Source: Notospermus geniculatus (Eukaryota; Nemertea; Pilidiophora; Heteronemertea; Lineidae). From it: a stretch of DNA of 64,000 nucleotides. The notes under the pieces were generated by a model that saw only the letters and a list, made by a program, of their open reading frames with translations, was not told the DNA's origin and ran no database searches. The stretch lies in the NCBI GenBank assembly GCA_002633025.1, contig NMRB01000145.1, positions 15,438-79,437 of the forward strand, written 5' to 3'. Positions 36,501 to 49,300 of the stretch are shown piece by piece. Numbering within the stretch: position 1 is the stretch's first letter; each line of letters starts with the position of its first letter. Both the position numbers and the translations under genes were made by a program.

Positions 36501-38400
36501 CAGAAAAATATCTTTGAGTGGTTGAACGAAACTTTCATACACTTTATGATATTAACGTTATGGATTTCCACAAGTGAAGTCCATCGTGACTGACCAGGAC
36601 AGAGCAGTGGTGACAGTGTGTAAATATACACTAGTTTTAGTCATTATTGCGGTGAAACAAGGTTCAACCACTTACGAATGGCTTGCCTTAGCCACTCCGG
36701 TCACATTTCCTCTCCAGACAGAGAAACCATGCGTTTGCCGACTTGGCATGCTTGGGGGAAGTTAGCACTACATGTTTACCGTATTTAAGTGAAATATCAA
36801 AATTGTACATACGATGCATGCCAATATAACGAACGGTCAAACGACCATATTTTCTAAACAGCCATTCTTGACCGTGGGTTATGAGAGATAATGGCTTCCT
36901 TTCACCCGGCCCTTTCAGCTCCTTGAACACGCAGCCAGTATCAAATTCTATTCTTATCATCTGGGTTACCATGTCTACTCTACATGTAAAGCCTGCATGA
37001 ACTAGCCGAGATATCCGAATGGGCCACGGCACACTTGTTTGGCAAATGGACTACCGGTAAACATGGTAAAAGATCTAACGAAAGCTGTTTGTAAAGTGCA
37101 CTGGGCTGCTCATCGTTACAGGAGAATGTCAGTGAGAGTCCCGTGTGTGTGTGTGCACATAGGCACTGTACATGTCATGCACGTTTATGAAGCCTCAGCC
37201 ATTGTGATATGCACACATCGTAAATCACGTTCTCCTAATATGCACACGGCGCCTGTACATTACTGATAAAGTAATCACTGGTATCACACAAAATTATACG
37301 CAGTTTAAAGTTCGGCCTCGAACGGCACTTCGGAAATGCAAGAATCGCCATGTTTTGGTCATGTGATCATGCTATCCAGCAAATCACATTGTCGTTCTCA
37401 TTCATGTGACTTGAGTAGCCAATCAGCGCTGCTTCTTTCTGTACAGTCTTCACGGTTCTGACAAATCGTATGCCAAGCTAAATCTAACTTCTTTCTGCAT
37501 GCAGTATTTACATGAACGCAGCAGCGCTGCAGATGAATAATCTGGCAGACAAATGCATGCCAATGACCAATAAATGACCGAGAGGATTAAGGCGAGATTG
37601 GCAAACATAACTGATCCTTGCATGACTGCGACTCGAGGGACAACCACCAACAGGAGTTGTGGGACTTATCCCGTTTTTACTTGTAATGTTTATGAAACGC
37701 AAAACAGGCAAAAAAGCCATGAAGTTACCCTGTACTCTACCGTATTACAATGTACACGATTGTCGTGTCGGCCGGCAGCGAGTGCACAGCAACTGGATTC
37801 AGATGCGAGTGCGCTTAGGCTGAAGGACAGCACGCGGGTATGTCATCAGGGAACAGAAACATCGGTTGGATAAAGGAGAAAAAGTAACGGGCCCAGAATT
37901 AAGCCTTGTGGCACACCGGCCTTCACCATTCAAACTGCAGTCGCAGATTCCCTCTATTTCGTACAGAACACTTTTTGACACGTTCTTATCTGTTCAATGA
38001 AATCAAATTGGATCATTACCGCACAGTATTGCAGAAAGTCGAGCTGAAATCCTGAGAGACTTGTCCTCACAGTCAGATTCCCAACCGTAATGGTGTTTAG
38101 GCGGGTTATGAGGTACAGCGACATCGGTTCAATCACAAAACGTTAACCAATTAAGGAATGAATCGCGATTTCTGTAAGCCACAATCATTCTACAACATTG
38201 TTCCCAATGAGGCAAAAGTGCTAACCTTTCTATTCTATAACGGAGCATGATGGCGTTTCTTGGGAAGGCGACACTATTGAAAAGGTTAAGATTCTCTGGC
38301 GGCCGCCATCTTGGAAAATCATCAGTCACGTGACAGTAGGGGTATGAATTCCATGGGATCGGGGCATATTAAGTAAATCGTGTAACTTTGTGACCAAATA
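33534..38400. other. Intergenic, no confident gene
   Basis: Only short frames occur. The minus frame 37450-37650 includes a hydrophobic stretch of about 20 residues but lacks family similarity or splice support. A small perfect hairpin GTCGGGTAG/CTACCCGAC lies at about 35363-35386. Confidence 0.35.
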
Positions 38401-38406
38401 TCCTAC

Positions 38407-38445
38407 CTTTTCCATCCATGTCGAACATCTCATAGGACGAGACGG
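38407..38445 (-). other. Possible 39-base micro-exon
   Basis: On the minus strand, TTTTCTTCCAG precedes and GTAGGA follows a 39-base stretch that is open in two frames (e.g. VSSYEMFDMDGK). It is upstream of, and on the same strand as, the SLC18 exons. Assignment to that gene is a guess. Confidence 0.2.
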
Positions 38446-39868
38446 CTGGAAGAAAAGAGAAACGATACTAAATTCCGCGGATTATAGTTTGTTTCTTCAG
38501 GAAGTTTCATTTCTGTCTCAATCACTTTTGATTACATGTTCTTGGGCACATAGAAACTGAATTACAACTTTCAACAGCAACATTCCCAGTCGGCTGGTCG
38601 AAAGAATTGCTAACATGCTCAATTTTTCCTTTCACAGTTAACTTTTCATAACATAAATGCACATTTTAGCAGTCCAGATAATATCAGGTTTTAGCACATA
38701 ATGTGGCCATTAGTGTGTCAGCCAACGTGCAGGCGGTGTACATTTTACAGGACACTCTGCCCGATGCGTTTGTTTGACCCGCGGTTTATGCTAATTATCT
38801 TGACAGTCACATAATACTGCAACTCAGCGGGGTGGATTGCAAAATCAACTGTGGTAAATAAGCCATTTTGACGACATCAATGGGAGAGAGGTGGGAAACT
38901 GTACAAGGAGAATATCGATGGATTAATTATTAGCGATGGAGTAGAAAGTTATTCATGGGGTTTGTAATGGTGGCTTTGAGGTCGATTGCATGGCGAACCA
39001 TTGACGGGGAGGTTCCCGGTAGTCCACGAGACTGTCCTTCTTGCCCCACTAGGCTTTGACATCGTTTGGGTATCTTATCCGTCTTAAACATGGTTCGTTT
39101 AATTCTCGACCAAAAACTTTTGATCTGAACNACGACTGTCCTCCCCACTCACTCCCCGGTCCCACGGGCTAACTCTTTGAGGTCACCTAGTTAAACCGCT
39201 AGCCCCAACGGACTCATCCGCGACAAGGTGCCTCGACGCTCATTACCATATCCTTCCCGATACGGGTCGCTCTCTGATGGGGGACCTCTTACTGCGAGAT
39301 CACAGATCACCCGCTATATCGATCTGCGGTGTACGCAAATCGCAGAAGCGTGAATGCGTACGCTGGGACGAACTCATAACGTAACAGTGTGTCAAGCAGG
39401 GTAATGATCTAACATCACCACTATGTCTTTGTCTTCCCTTGTTTAAATATGCATATTCGTCAATGATGACTGATTGTTGACCAGTCCGAATGGCATCATG
39501 GACAAATATGGTTTGATATTGTCAGGGTGTTACCGGTCTGGTGTCGAAGCAATGACACGTGCCGAACTGTCAATGACGTACATGTACATAATGGCCTTGT
39601 CAAATCAGATGCCAACCAAAAGTATCAACAGAAAGTCCGACAAATTCGAGTTGGCATGGTACAGCCACTCCCACCTGCCTCATCATGATAGTCGTGCTGA
39701 AGACGGCTTGAAGAGCTTATCAAAATACACAGGGCGATCTATCTTCAAACTGAATTCTAATTCTTAATGTGTAGGGCCTTCACAAGGATGCCCATAATAT
39801 CGAAACACAGAGCAAGCTGTCTCCATTGGCGCTGGTCATGACCTAGAATTGGTTCCCTGATCCACCGT
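38446..39868. other. No recognisable gene
   Basis: Short frames only; an isolated n lies at 39131. Nothing can be supported. Confidence 0.35.
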
Positions 39869-40013
39869 TAAGCTGCGTTTAGCTGACACGCGGAATGCGG
39901 ATTGCAGAACGCGGAAGCGGAAAATGCAATGCATTTTCGCATACAACATATCTTTCCGCCAGGGTTTCCGCGTCCCTATACCGCATTCCGCGTGTCAGCT
40001 AAACGCAGCCTTA
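39869..40013. mobile_element. MITE-like hairpin
   Basis: The ends are TAAGCTGCGTTTAGCTGACA and its near-complement, with CGCGGAATGCGG inward on both arms. The total is about 145 bases. Confidence 0.85.
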
Positions 40014-40344
40014 GGGTTGTCGGGAAGGAAAATGTACACCGAGAGGCCGGGTACCAGTTATTCACGTCACGGATCCAACCCCAAATCAGCGTCGATTGGG
40101 ATCCTACTTTCGATCATTCTTGTCGTAAAATTTAATGAGTGTAGGCCTAGTGTACCCGCAGTTATAGCCCGAGTTATAGGCCCTATAGCAGGACCGGCTG
40201 TTCTGATATGATTTCCTTTGTGGTGTTGTGCACACACGGTACCAAATCCTGGTTCGAGGTTATATTTTGTCCAGGTTTCAGAAGGAACTTCTCCAAGTCG
40301 TGTGTTACATCGGCCTCTGAGAGCTGAAACCACACACCACACAC

Positions 40345-40387
40345 AACGTTGCTTAACTTCCTCAGTTCTTGAAGTTAAGCAACGTTG
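40345..40387. repeat. Short perfect hairpin
   Basis: A 16-base stem CAACGTTGCTTAACTT with its complement AAGTTAAGCAACGTTG is separated by about 11 bases. No T run follows and the function is unknown. Confidence 0.7.
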
Positions 40388-41299
40388 AAAACGATCATCA
40401 GTTGGATTGAGTAATTCGTTCTTACAACACAACGTACTGTTGTTGCTCCCCTGTTCTTTTTGATCAAACCCCATTCATGGATGGCAAATGGTTATGAATG
40501 GCGTCATCTGGTATTAGGGCGAAGAACGAAAAAGCCGTAAAAGGAGACAGTCGACTGCAGATATGACTGATTCCCGTCAGATGTCATTACCGTTGGTGGA
40601 TATCGCTAAAAAAGGAATGCCTGTTCGGTGCCCTACCTCAGTCTTGGCAAGATTCTTCCTTCCGACAAATTTGTGGAGGGGAGAAGGGCCGAGGGGAGTC
40701 AAGAGGAAGGGGCGTGGAAGATTTCGTTGGTAAGTGGTAGTCTTGGCGCCATTGAATAGTTCGTTCATTGGGAAGCAGCGAGAGAAGGCCGACAGTAGCC
40801 ACCATCTGTCAATCAATGAGAACCGTTGGTAGCTGTTCTTTATCGCGTTTCCACTTCATGAAATAATGTTTTTTCCCAGTCGGCAGTTCGAGGCCAACAG
40901 CTCCGGCGTCAGCTGCTGTTTTGTGATTGATATAGTGATGGGTTGATTCCTCTGTTCTGCTTATGTTCTCGTACATCGTCATAACTTCATAATGTGCACA
41001 TTTTATATTTTTCATCATACGGAATAAAAGTCACTTTGAAGTTTAACACAATGGGTCAATTGAAAGATCTGTGCGAGTTGTCGCGTTTCCAAAACAACGA
41101 ATTGTAAAAGCGTGCATGATTTAATTGCCCATAAAACGAGATATATGATGGGAACGGTGTGAGTCATTTCGCAGACTGGCATCATACGTCATGTACGTAT
41201 ACAGTTAATGCCAAGTTGATTTTAGCTTGAGCGATGCGCTAATAATTACATTTGTGTCATGAGGATAATGCAGCAAGCGCTATATAGGAACATAACAAG

Positions 41300-41548
41300 C
41301 GTCTCCGTGTTTAACAACAGGATACAACACAGCATACAAATAGACCGTTCTATCGGTTGTTATCGCTGGTGAATCGACGGCGGTATCATCCGTTGTCATC
41401 CTTTGCTCCAGGAGAATCCTCTTTTTGTGTTGTCTTCCTCAGATCCTACACTCGTCCCCAGTTGTTTCTGGCTAAATATATACGTCTACAGACTTCAGCG
41501 GGAGCGAATCAACGCGACGAGAAGGTTCAGTCGGATCCTAGCTCTAAC
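41300..41548 (+). other. Possible 5' UTR exon of the SLC6 gene
   Basis: A strong donor (TCTAAC|GTAAGTA) ends at 41548 after a stretch lacking a recognisable protein. The first SLC6 coding exon has a pyrimidine-rich tract and an AG (CTACAG) just before its ATG at 43387, so a leader exon upstream is expected. This is the best-placed donor, but the link is inference. Confidence 0.25.
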
Positions 41549-43386
41549 GTAAGTACAAACTGGATACCATGCGAATTCACAATATTTTTATGCAGGTTGA
41601 GAAGCATACCAAGGTCAGGCTATGGTCGATTATTATTAAGCTCTATTAAGCTCCAAAAATACATTTTGTAGGACATTTAACAGAAGCCTATAATATGCTA
41701 ACGTTTTTTTTACCTCCGGCGGAGTTGAGCTCATTTAAAATTTTCAACAATTTACGATTATGATTATGATTATAGTGGAATATTATACCAACGAAGGTCG
41801 GTCGAATTTCGAAGCCGCCATTGTGCTTAGCACCTGCCATGCCTGCGCAGTCGTGCGTATAGAGCGTTTTAACCGCTCTCAACAGCAAGTTGATAGGGGC
41901 GTCAACCATACCAGTTGAACAATCCTTCGCAAACGCGCTCCGTCTGTCACACCTTTTGGTTGTTCATTGGAAGCAGAGCACACGGAAATTTATGCACGTT
42001 GCTGTAGAAAGGTGAATTCATGTTCTATTGCGGTGAATTGCATCGCGTCGATGATTCTCTGGTGGAAGCTCGTCTTTTCATTTCGACGATCGTGATCAAG
42101 GTCAGTGTGTCGTTTGAATCTACTGTGATAACATCCGGTGGAAACAGGACAGGTAGGTGGGGTATACCCTAGTCAGGAATCGACCCACGAGTCCGTAGGC
42201 CCTGACCCTACTCTCCTTTTCGGATTTCTAAGGCCTCTTCATTAAACAGAGTGTGGCCGCCTCCACCGCAGTTGCACATTACGACATGATGTATACCCAA
42301 AAGGACCATTTCCACCTCAGCGAATTCCGTCGATGATTTATCAAAAATGGCGTGTTAATAATTACCCCAGTGCCTGTGAAAACCGCTCCACAAGCTGCGC
42401 AGAATCCGCTGTATAGTGGAAATGGGACCTCAGGTCGAGCTTGCGACGGCACAGAACAGTATTTTTGTAAAGGATCGGAACATAGGGCGAGCACTCCTGA
42501 TCACTTGGTTGGAATTGGTGCAACATGATTTTATCGCCAGCAATTTGACATCGAGGGTTTGCCTTCAGTTGGGTTTTTTTCTGTAAGTCGGAAAAAACCA
42601 ACTTGTCAATGAGAATAAGGTCGTTGAATCATTATCATAATAGCCCCATGGTTGAGTTGCATTCATTGCAAAAACCTTCCTCATACATATATTTTATGAC
42701 GAGCCTGTAGCACGTTTTTGCACCGCACGAATCGCACTCGTTTTTTGTATCTGCGATGCATCACATGCATTCTTATACGAAATAAACACATTGTCGGGTC
42801 GACTCGTCATGGAATTTTTCAAACTTAACACAATGAGGCGAAATGCCCTTATACGTCCTTAATGACCGTGTAATAAATACACTGTACAGCCTTTATTCAC
42901 CATGATGAATAAAGGAAGTATGGCCATTTCGTGTACTAATAAATCATATTCTTCTGTTCAATGTCGAACGCGCTTTTTCATCCACTGACTGTCATCGTTG
43001 TTGTCTTGTCATTGATCCCGTGGACTACATAGACAATCCTGAGATGAGGCCAAGGCGTTAGAGACCTCTCTTGATATGGAGATTTCAGTGGCCTTTTTAG
43101 AGGATATCTAATCTATGAACGCATCTCATCTCATGATAATAACAATAATAATAACATATTCAAGTGTTGTCGTAACAAAAAGTGTCCAAGAGTCGTATTC
43201 ATAAAGCGGTTCTATCGTTAGAACAGGTGTAGTGTAAAGGAATGGTCGGCGTCCGTGTGGAGGGTCAGGCCAAGAGAGAAATGGCATCATTGATGGCTTC
43301 CAATTGAGCTTATCGTGTGTGTGAGAAGCCAGGGACCACGTGCATTTGAACCTTTTCCTTTCTCTCTTCATAAGATAGGCTACAGA
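41549..43386. other. Upstream of SLC6 coding region
   Basis: No recognisable coding sequence is present. A short AATAATAACA-type simple repeat lies at about 43136-43157. Confidence 0.35.
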
Positions 43387-46300
43387 ATGGTTCAGTCACG
43401 TGATGACGATTACAAGATGGCGGATGCCGAATCGGAGCCATTTCAGCCTCCAGTTAAGGAGAATGACGTTGAAACAGACAGCAGCGGCAGCGAAACATCG
43501 GGTGAAGAGAATGAAACACGTGGAAATTGGAGTCGTCAGATTGATTTCTTGATCACCAGTGTTGGCTATTGCGTCGGTCTCGGGAACATTTGGCGGTTTC
43601 CCTATCTCTGTATGAGAAACGGAGGAGGTAAGCCTATGCCTGCAGAGCTCTTCGTCAACATCACAAAATCACCTGACCAACTGTGGACCCTTTCAGTCCA
43701 CGTATGCTGGTAAATGAACATAAAAACACATAGGCTACAGCATTACCACCATCATTAGCCAAGTTTTTCATCAGGCGACTTGTGCGGTGCGAGTTTTGAT
43801 GGCCAATATGGCGGACCCTTTTTAAACCGGAAGTCCGATAACGTCATATCTATTGAATTTCCCTATGCCGTGATATCCCTTTGACTTTTTTCAGGTGCCT
43901 TCCTGATTCCTTACTTCCTGTTCCTCGCTATTGGAGGGATGCCATTATATTTCATGGAAGTTTCCATTGCGCAGTTTTCTAGCCGTAGTGCCCTGAACGT
44001 GTGGTACCTCTGCCCACTTGTCAAAGGTTTGTCCCAATTAATTTATCTCCTGTGACTTGAGCATTGGGCGAACGGCCAAAAACAATCACAATGGTCCTCT
44101 GATGCGTGTTATTGTTTTTGATGCGTTTATGATGGAGTGTATGATTAGTCATTCGTCTACGACTCTGAAAACATGGCATGCCTTGCTTTAGGTGCAGGTT
44201 TTCACATCTTAACAAACGTATATGTCATGCAACACCACGTCATCTAACAAAAGCCGCTTCATTTGGCAGGTCTTGGCTGGGGCATGGTCATCATTTCTGG
44301 CATATGCACGATCTACTACCAAGTGATCATCACCTGGGTGTTGTACTATCTCGTTAACTCATTCCAAAACCCTGTCCCATGGTCCTCGTGTGACAACGCC
44401 TGGAACACAGAATTCTGTACAAAGAGAGGGATAAATGGCAGCTCACTCAATTTCACTCTCGATTTGAACGAGACCCTCCCGAACGCGACATCTGGCGGCG
44501 AATTAGATTACAACGTCTCCATGGCAACTGCTTTAACACGACGACTGATGACGCCTAGTGAAGAGTTTTGGCAGTAAGTATCCAGGAAATCGGGTCACTG
44601 CTTCTCTGATGCTGAGGGAACTGGGGTTGTAGGCTAGGCCTACTCTTCTGAATCTCCCACAATCATCAACTTCCCAGCTCGAATAATTAGTATAACATGA
44701 TGTTCATTCGGATGTATACAGACATTTCGGTACATTTACCCCTGTCACGCGTGTTGAAGCAGTGCCACGCTGAAGTAGGTAATATGGCAACCCCATAAAG
44801 TTTCCGAATCCCAATCTTTCACACTTTGTTGTTGGCATCCTACCGTGGTGGTTGGTTGTCACTAGGCTTCAGTACAGGCATTCTCTGTGCACTCTCACAA
44901 CCTCCCTGTTGACGAATTCCACTTTCCTCAAATATAAATAGAGAAGAAACGAGATTCTTTTTCACACGTCCTGGGTTGAGCAATGAAAAACGCTTCCTGG
45001 TGGAAAAACTACATCATCTTGATGCTGATGACTCAAGGATGCATGTTTAACTTTCTGCCGGTGTGTCAGTGCGTTTGAATTCCATTTCATCGTAGAAAAA
45101 AAACGAAGTATCAAGGGCTCAGATTTCTTGAGTGTCACGCCAGCTAGCAAACCCACATCGAATGCTAGGGATGGCCTTTCTCACCCCGCGGACGCTCGCC
45201 AACTGAAAGTTTTCTCGTGCGAGTTGCGGGCTTTCAATGGGCAGTTCACCATTGTTGAGTAGGCCTACCGTATGACTTGCCCCGCGGGCCATGCCACAAA
45301 CGATCGGCTGCCCGCAGTTTTTTGTGGCTGAGTTGGCCATTGAAAGGGAGCTCGCACGAGAGAACTCTCGCATGGAGGAGTACACGATCAGACGACAACA
45401 ATCTGTCATGCCGTTGAAGAAACATTCCGAAATTGCCCTGATAACGTTGAGAATTATAAAACACGTCCATTATAATACGGGGTTGGCGTCCAATCAGCTT
45501 GCACCTTGGTCAACCAATCAGCGCCTAAATTTCTCGGGGAATTCTTTTCCCCGAAGACTGCAGGTATAACGACTTGATAATAAATTTAGGTATAACAACT
45601 TGGAGATGACTGATGACATTGGAATCCTAGGCGGATTGCGGTGGCAACTCGTGGTTTGCCACCTAGTGGGCTGGATTATCAACGTTCTCTGTATCATCAA
45701 AGGTGTCAAGTCGGTTGGAAAGGTAAGCCCGGGTAACCTTCCTTGTGGCATGGGATACCCCAGCAGAGATACGACGGTAGCTTTTGAGAGGATGAGATGA
45801 AGGAAGAAGACCGACACTGTACTGCAGTCACGTCCACCATCTTGACAAACTACATATGGATCCATCCGGACTCCAGTCTGTCCATGCTCATGAAAAATCA
45901 AGTCAAGTGGTGATGGGTATAATGTAGATATGTTCCCTGGAACATACATTCCTGGGAGCTATTTCAGAAAGTTGATCAACAAAATACACCAGCGAACTCT
46001 TTTGGTTTCATCGTGCATCTCTACGCCTTAGCAGAGTAAAGTCTGGCAACATCTAACTTCGACCCAATGGAATGCGGAAGTCATGTAATGTGGCAGAGCT
46101 TTGCGGTTTTTAATCATGCCTGTCGATCATTTGTGGTCGTTCCCCGATTGTTCGCGCTGTCCACCGGTCATTCAATAGCCGTGTGTGATTAAAGGTCCGT
46201 GGAAAATCCAACTATCAATTTCCTAACTTCCGCATTCCATTGGGTCAAAGTTAGATGTTGCCAGACTTTAGTCTGAACGAGTCCTGAATGAGTCGTTCCA

Positions 46301-49300
46301 GGCTTTGCAAGTCATCATGTATACATCTCCGTTGCTTCTCACGGGGGAAAGACGGTATATCTTGGACAGCACTAGTATTACATAAGTACGTAGGCCTACC
46401 ACTAAAGGCCTGAACCCACTGTCGCGTTTTCCCGCCGCGGTTTCATCACTGCCCGACAAATTCTTTGTTATATTCTCGGTCCGCTGCCTTTTAACAAAGC
46501 ATTTTCTGCCGCTGCGTTTTCCCGCTGCGTGAAAACGCGTCAGTGGGTTCGGGCCTTTACAGCGACATCCAGACCCTAGCGCTAAATTTCATTGACTCTG
46601 TTTCAATGTCAGTAATGTATTCTGTTCTCGGGTAAGTGTTGAACAGAAGGACACTGGCCTCTGGCATCTCAAAGGTTGTCCCTGGCCATGTCATCACACA
46701 AACCCGCAATAGGTTCACATATACCGCAGCGTCACGATTGGGCAGGGTCATGTACATGTAGTGTGTAGCGTTAGATTACCACAGCGCGGAGTGTATGGAC
46801 TGCGTTACATGTACCATTGGTGCCGTACTGCAAGCAGACACAACACTTGGTATTAAATCAGCACCAATTCAAGCTTTCTGCTTCCAAGCAAGTCCCATAC
46901 CAAAGGTTTGTATTCAGAATCCCCCATGTGGTAAAACCTACAGAGGAGTAAAGTTTATCAAGCAAAGACACCTGAGTTAGAGTAATGGTTACCAGCCGAA
47001 GCGTTCTCTCTTTCCTACTCTAGGTTGTCTACGTGACGGCCACGGTCCCCTACATCTTTCTTCTCATCCTCTTGGTACGAGGTTGCACGCTACCTGGCGC
47101 AAGCAATGGCATCATCTACTACGTGAAGCCTGATTTTGATAGACTTCTGGATTTCAAGGTATGACTTGCTCTTGTCGTGCTCTAGGTCTCCCAGGGCTGG
47201 CAAATGGTGTAATGACGGAAAATGCCTCCCGCATGGTAGTGTCCGCTTCATTGTTTGGCGGACACTCAAAAACGGAGAGATATATTTATAAGTGCCTCCT
47301 GGACTGTCATGTCGCGGCGTATTCCCTCAATCTTTCATTGGGAGGCATTGCCAAATGTGGGGAGGGGGCAATGAAAAACATCACAGCGGGGAAGCTGCTT
47401 CTCCATTTAATGTTTTTTCAGACCGTGTATGACCGTCAAGGTCATATGGTGTGACAGATGTCAGGTTTTCTAAAAAACTCGAGTAAGCCCGTTTGAGCCC
47501 TTGTCCATTGTTCTAACCAGACCAACTGACTGAAGTCGGCAAGGCTGGAGGGCCACGACATTAACTATTCATTGTCCTTCTAGGTCCTGGTCTGGCCTTC
47601 ATTGCCTATCCTGAAGCTCTCGCTAAAATGCCCTTCGCCCCGGTGTGGTCCGTGATCTTCTTCGTCATGCTGTACACAATCGGTCTGGACACCCAGGTAA
47701 GCATGGAATGTAGGTCAGCATGACCTACTCTTCCGGGTGACTTCCCAGTTCGCCCAATCCCATTTCGCCCATTCCCATTTCGCCCCAATTTTTTCCCCAT
47801 TTCGCCCTCTGCCATCTCGCTCCTTACCCATTTTGCCCTTTACCATTTTGCCCCATTACCGCCTCGCCCAATCATCTTTTCGCCCACTTACCATTTCGCC
47901 CTTTTGCCAATTCACCCTTTGCCGATTCGCCCAATGCCATCTCGCCCCTTAACCATTTCGCCCCTTCACCAATTCGCCCAATGCCATTTTGTCCATTCAT
48001 CATCTCGCCTCTTTACCATTACCAAACGCAAAATGGCGTTTGGGCAAAATGGGAAGGGACCATGTGGGAAAAGGGCGAAATGGTCATTGGGCGAAATGGG
48101 AAAGTTGGGCGAGATGGCTTTGGGGTGAAATGAAAAATGGGCGAAAATAAAATTGGGCAAAACGGCAAAAGGGCAAGACAGATATTTTGGGCGAAATGGG
48201 AAGAGGGCGAATTGGGAAAGGGCGAAAAAAGAATGGGCGAAACGGGAAACATTTGGGCGAAACGGCAATGGGCGAAATGGGATTGGGCGAACTGGGAATA
48301 AACCACTTTTCCGAGTCAAGGTCAGCGACTAAATGCTTGCTAGACATTGACTTTAAATAATGGTTGTGGACCTGATATCGATCAAACTTTGTCATTTTTG
48401 GCAATCTTTCGGGACTGCCGATGGTATCCATCCAACTCCAGGCATACAGGGACTTCTATTTTTGCTCCGTAAGTCAACGCTGCCTCGACCTTCACAAGCG
48501 GATGTGTTCAACGGCAACAAGAATCATAATCCTCTGTCATTGTCCACTGGATTCAAGAAGTATTTTGCGCTCGTTTATTTCAGTTCGCGACGTTTGAGAC
48601 ACTGGTCAGCGGTGTGGTGGACCAATTCCCCAGGATTTTCCGTGGCAAGAAGCTGCATGTGTTGTTTGGCCTCAGCGCTGTCAACATTCTGCTTGGCCTG
48701 ATATTCTGCTCAAGGGTACGCAAAGACGAAAAGATCCTCATGACCAGGAAATATGGGCTTTGGATCACATTCTCGCCACAAGGGGGATATTCTCGCGAGA
48801 ATGTCGCTGCGCCATCTTTCTCTGGAGAAAAATGGACGGCCTTAAAACGTTTAGAAGTGAAATGGAACGTTTGGAAGTGAAATATGCCAACATAGTTTTC
48901 GCAAAGCCCCCGAAACGCCAACGCGAACGTCTATCCTTTGGTTCGATGATCTCTTCGTGACACTACATGTAGGTTTGGTGTTTGCGTTGGCGTTTCGGGG
49001 GCTTTGCGAAAACTCCCTATTGTTGTCATAAGTTCCCGTTTATAATGCGGAGGTATCTTTTACAGGCTGGTGTGTACTACTTCCAAATCTGTGACTGGTA
49101 CTCTGGAGCATTTTCCGTCATGACCTTCGCCACAATCGAATGCACAGCCGTGATTTATTTGTACGGTGAGTTATCCGGCGGATGCTTTGATACATACACA
49201 CTGNCACATCGGTGGTTAATACTATTGAAATGAAAATGACCTTGACATCCTGGACCTGATCAATTTCCCACACAAAAGGCGTCCATTGTATAGGACGTAG

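Noticed and set aside
47161-47454. 97-codon frame in the place where the SLC6 TM6-TM7 exon is expected
   Set aside because: Its sequence has no SLC6 motifs and contains internal inverted repeats.
47748-48300. CRISPR-like regular repeat
   Set aside because: Units are short and degenerate with no unique spacers, they occur inverted, and the genome is eukaryotic.
47737-48431. Long open frames rich in [10 protein letters not shown]-like residues on both strands
   Set aside because: They are translations of the TTTCGCCC tandem array in its two orientations, not genes.
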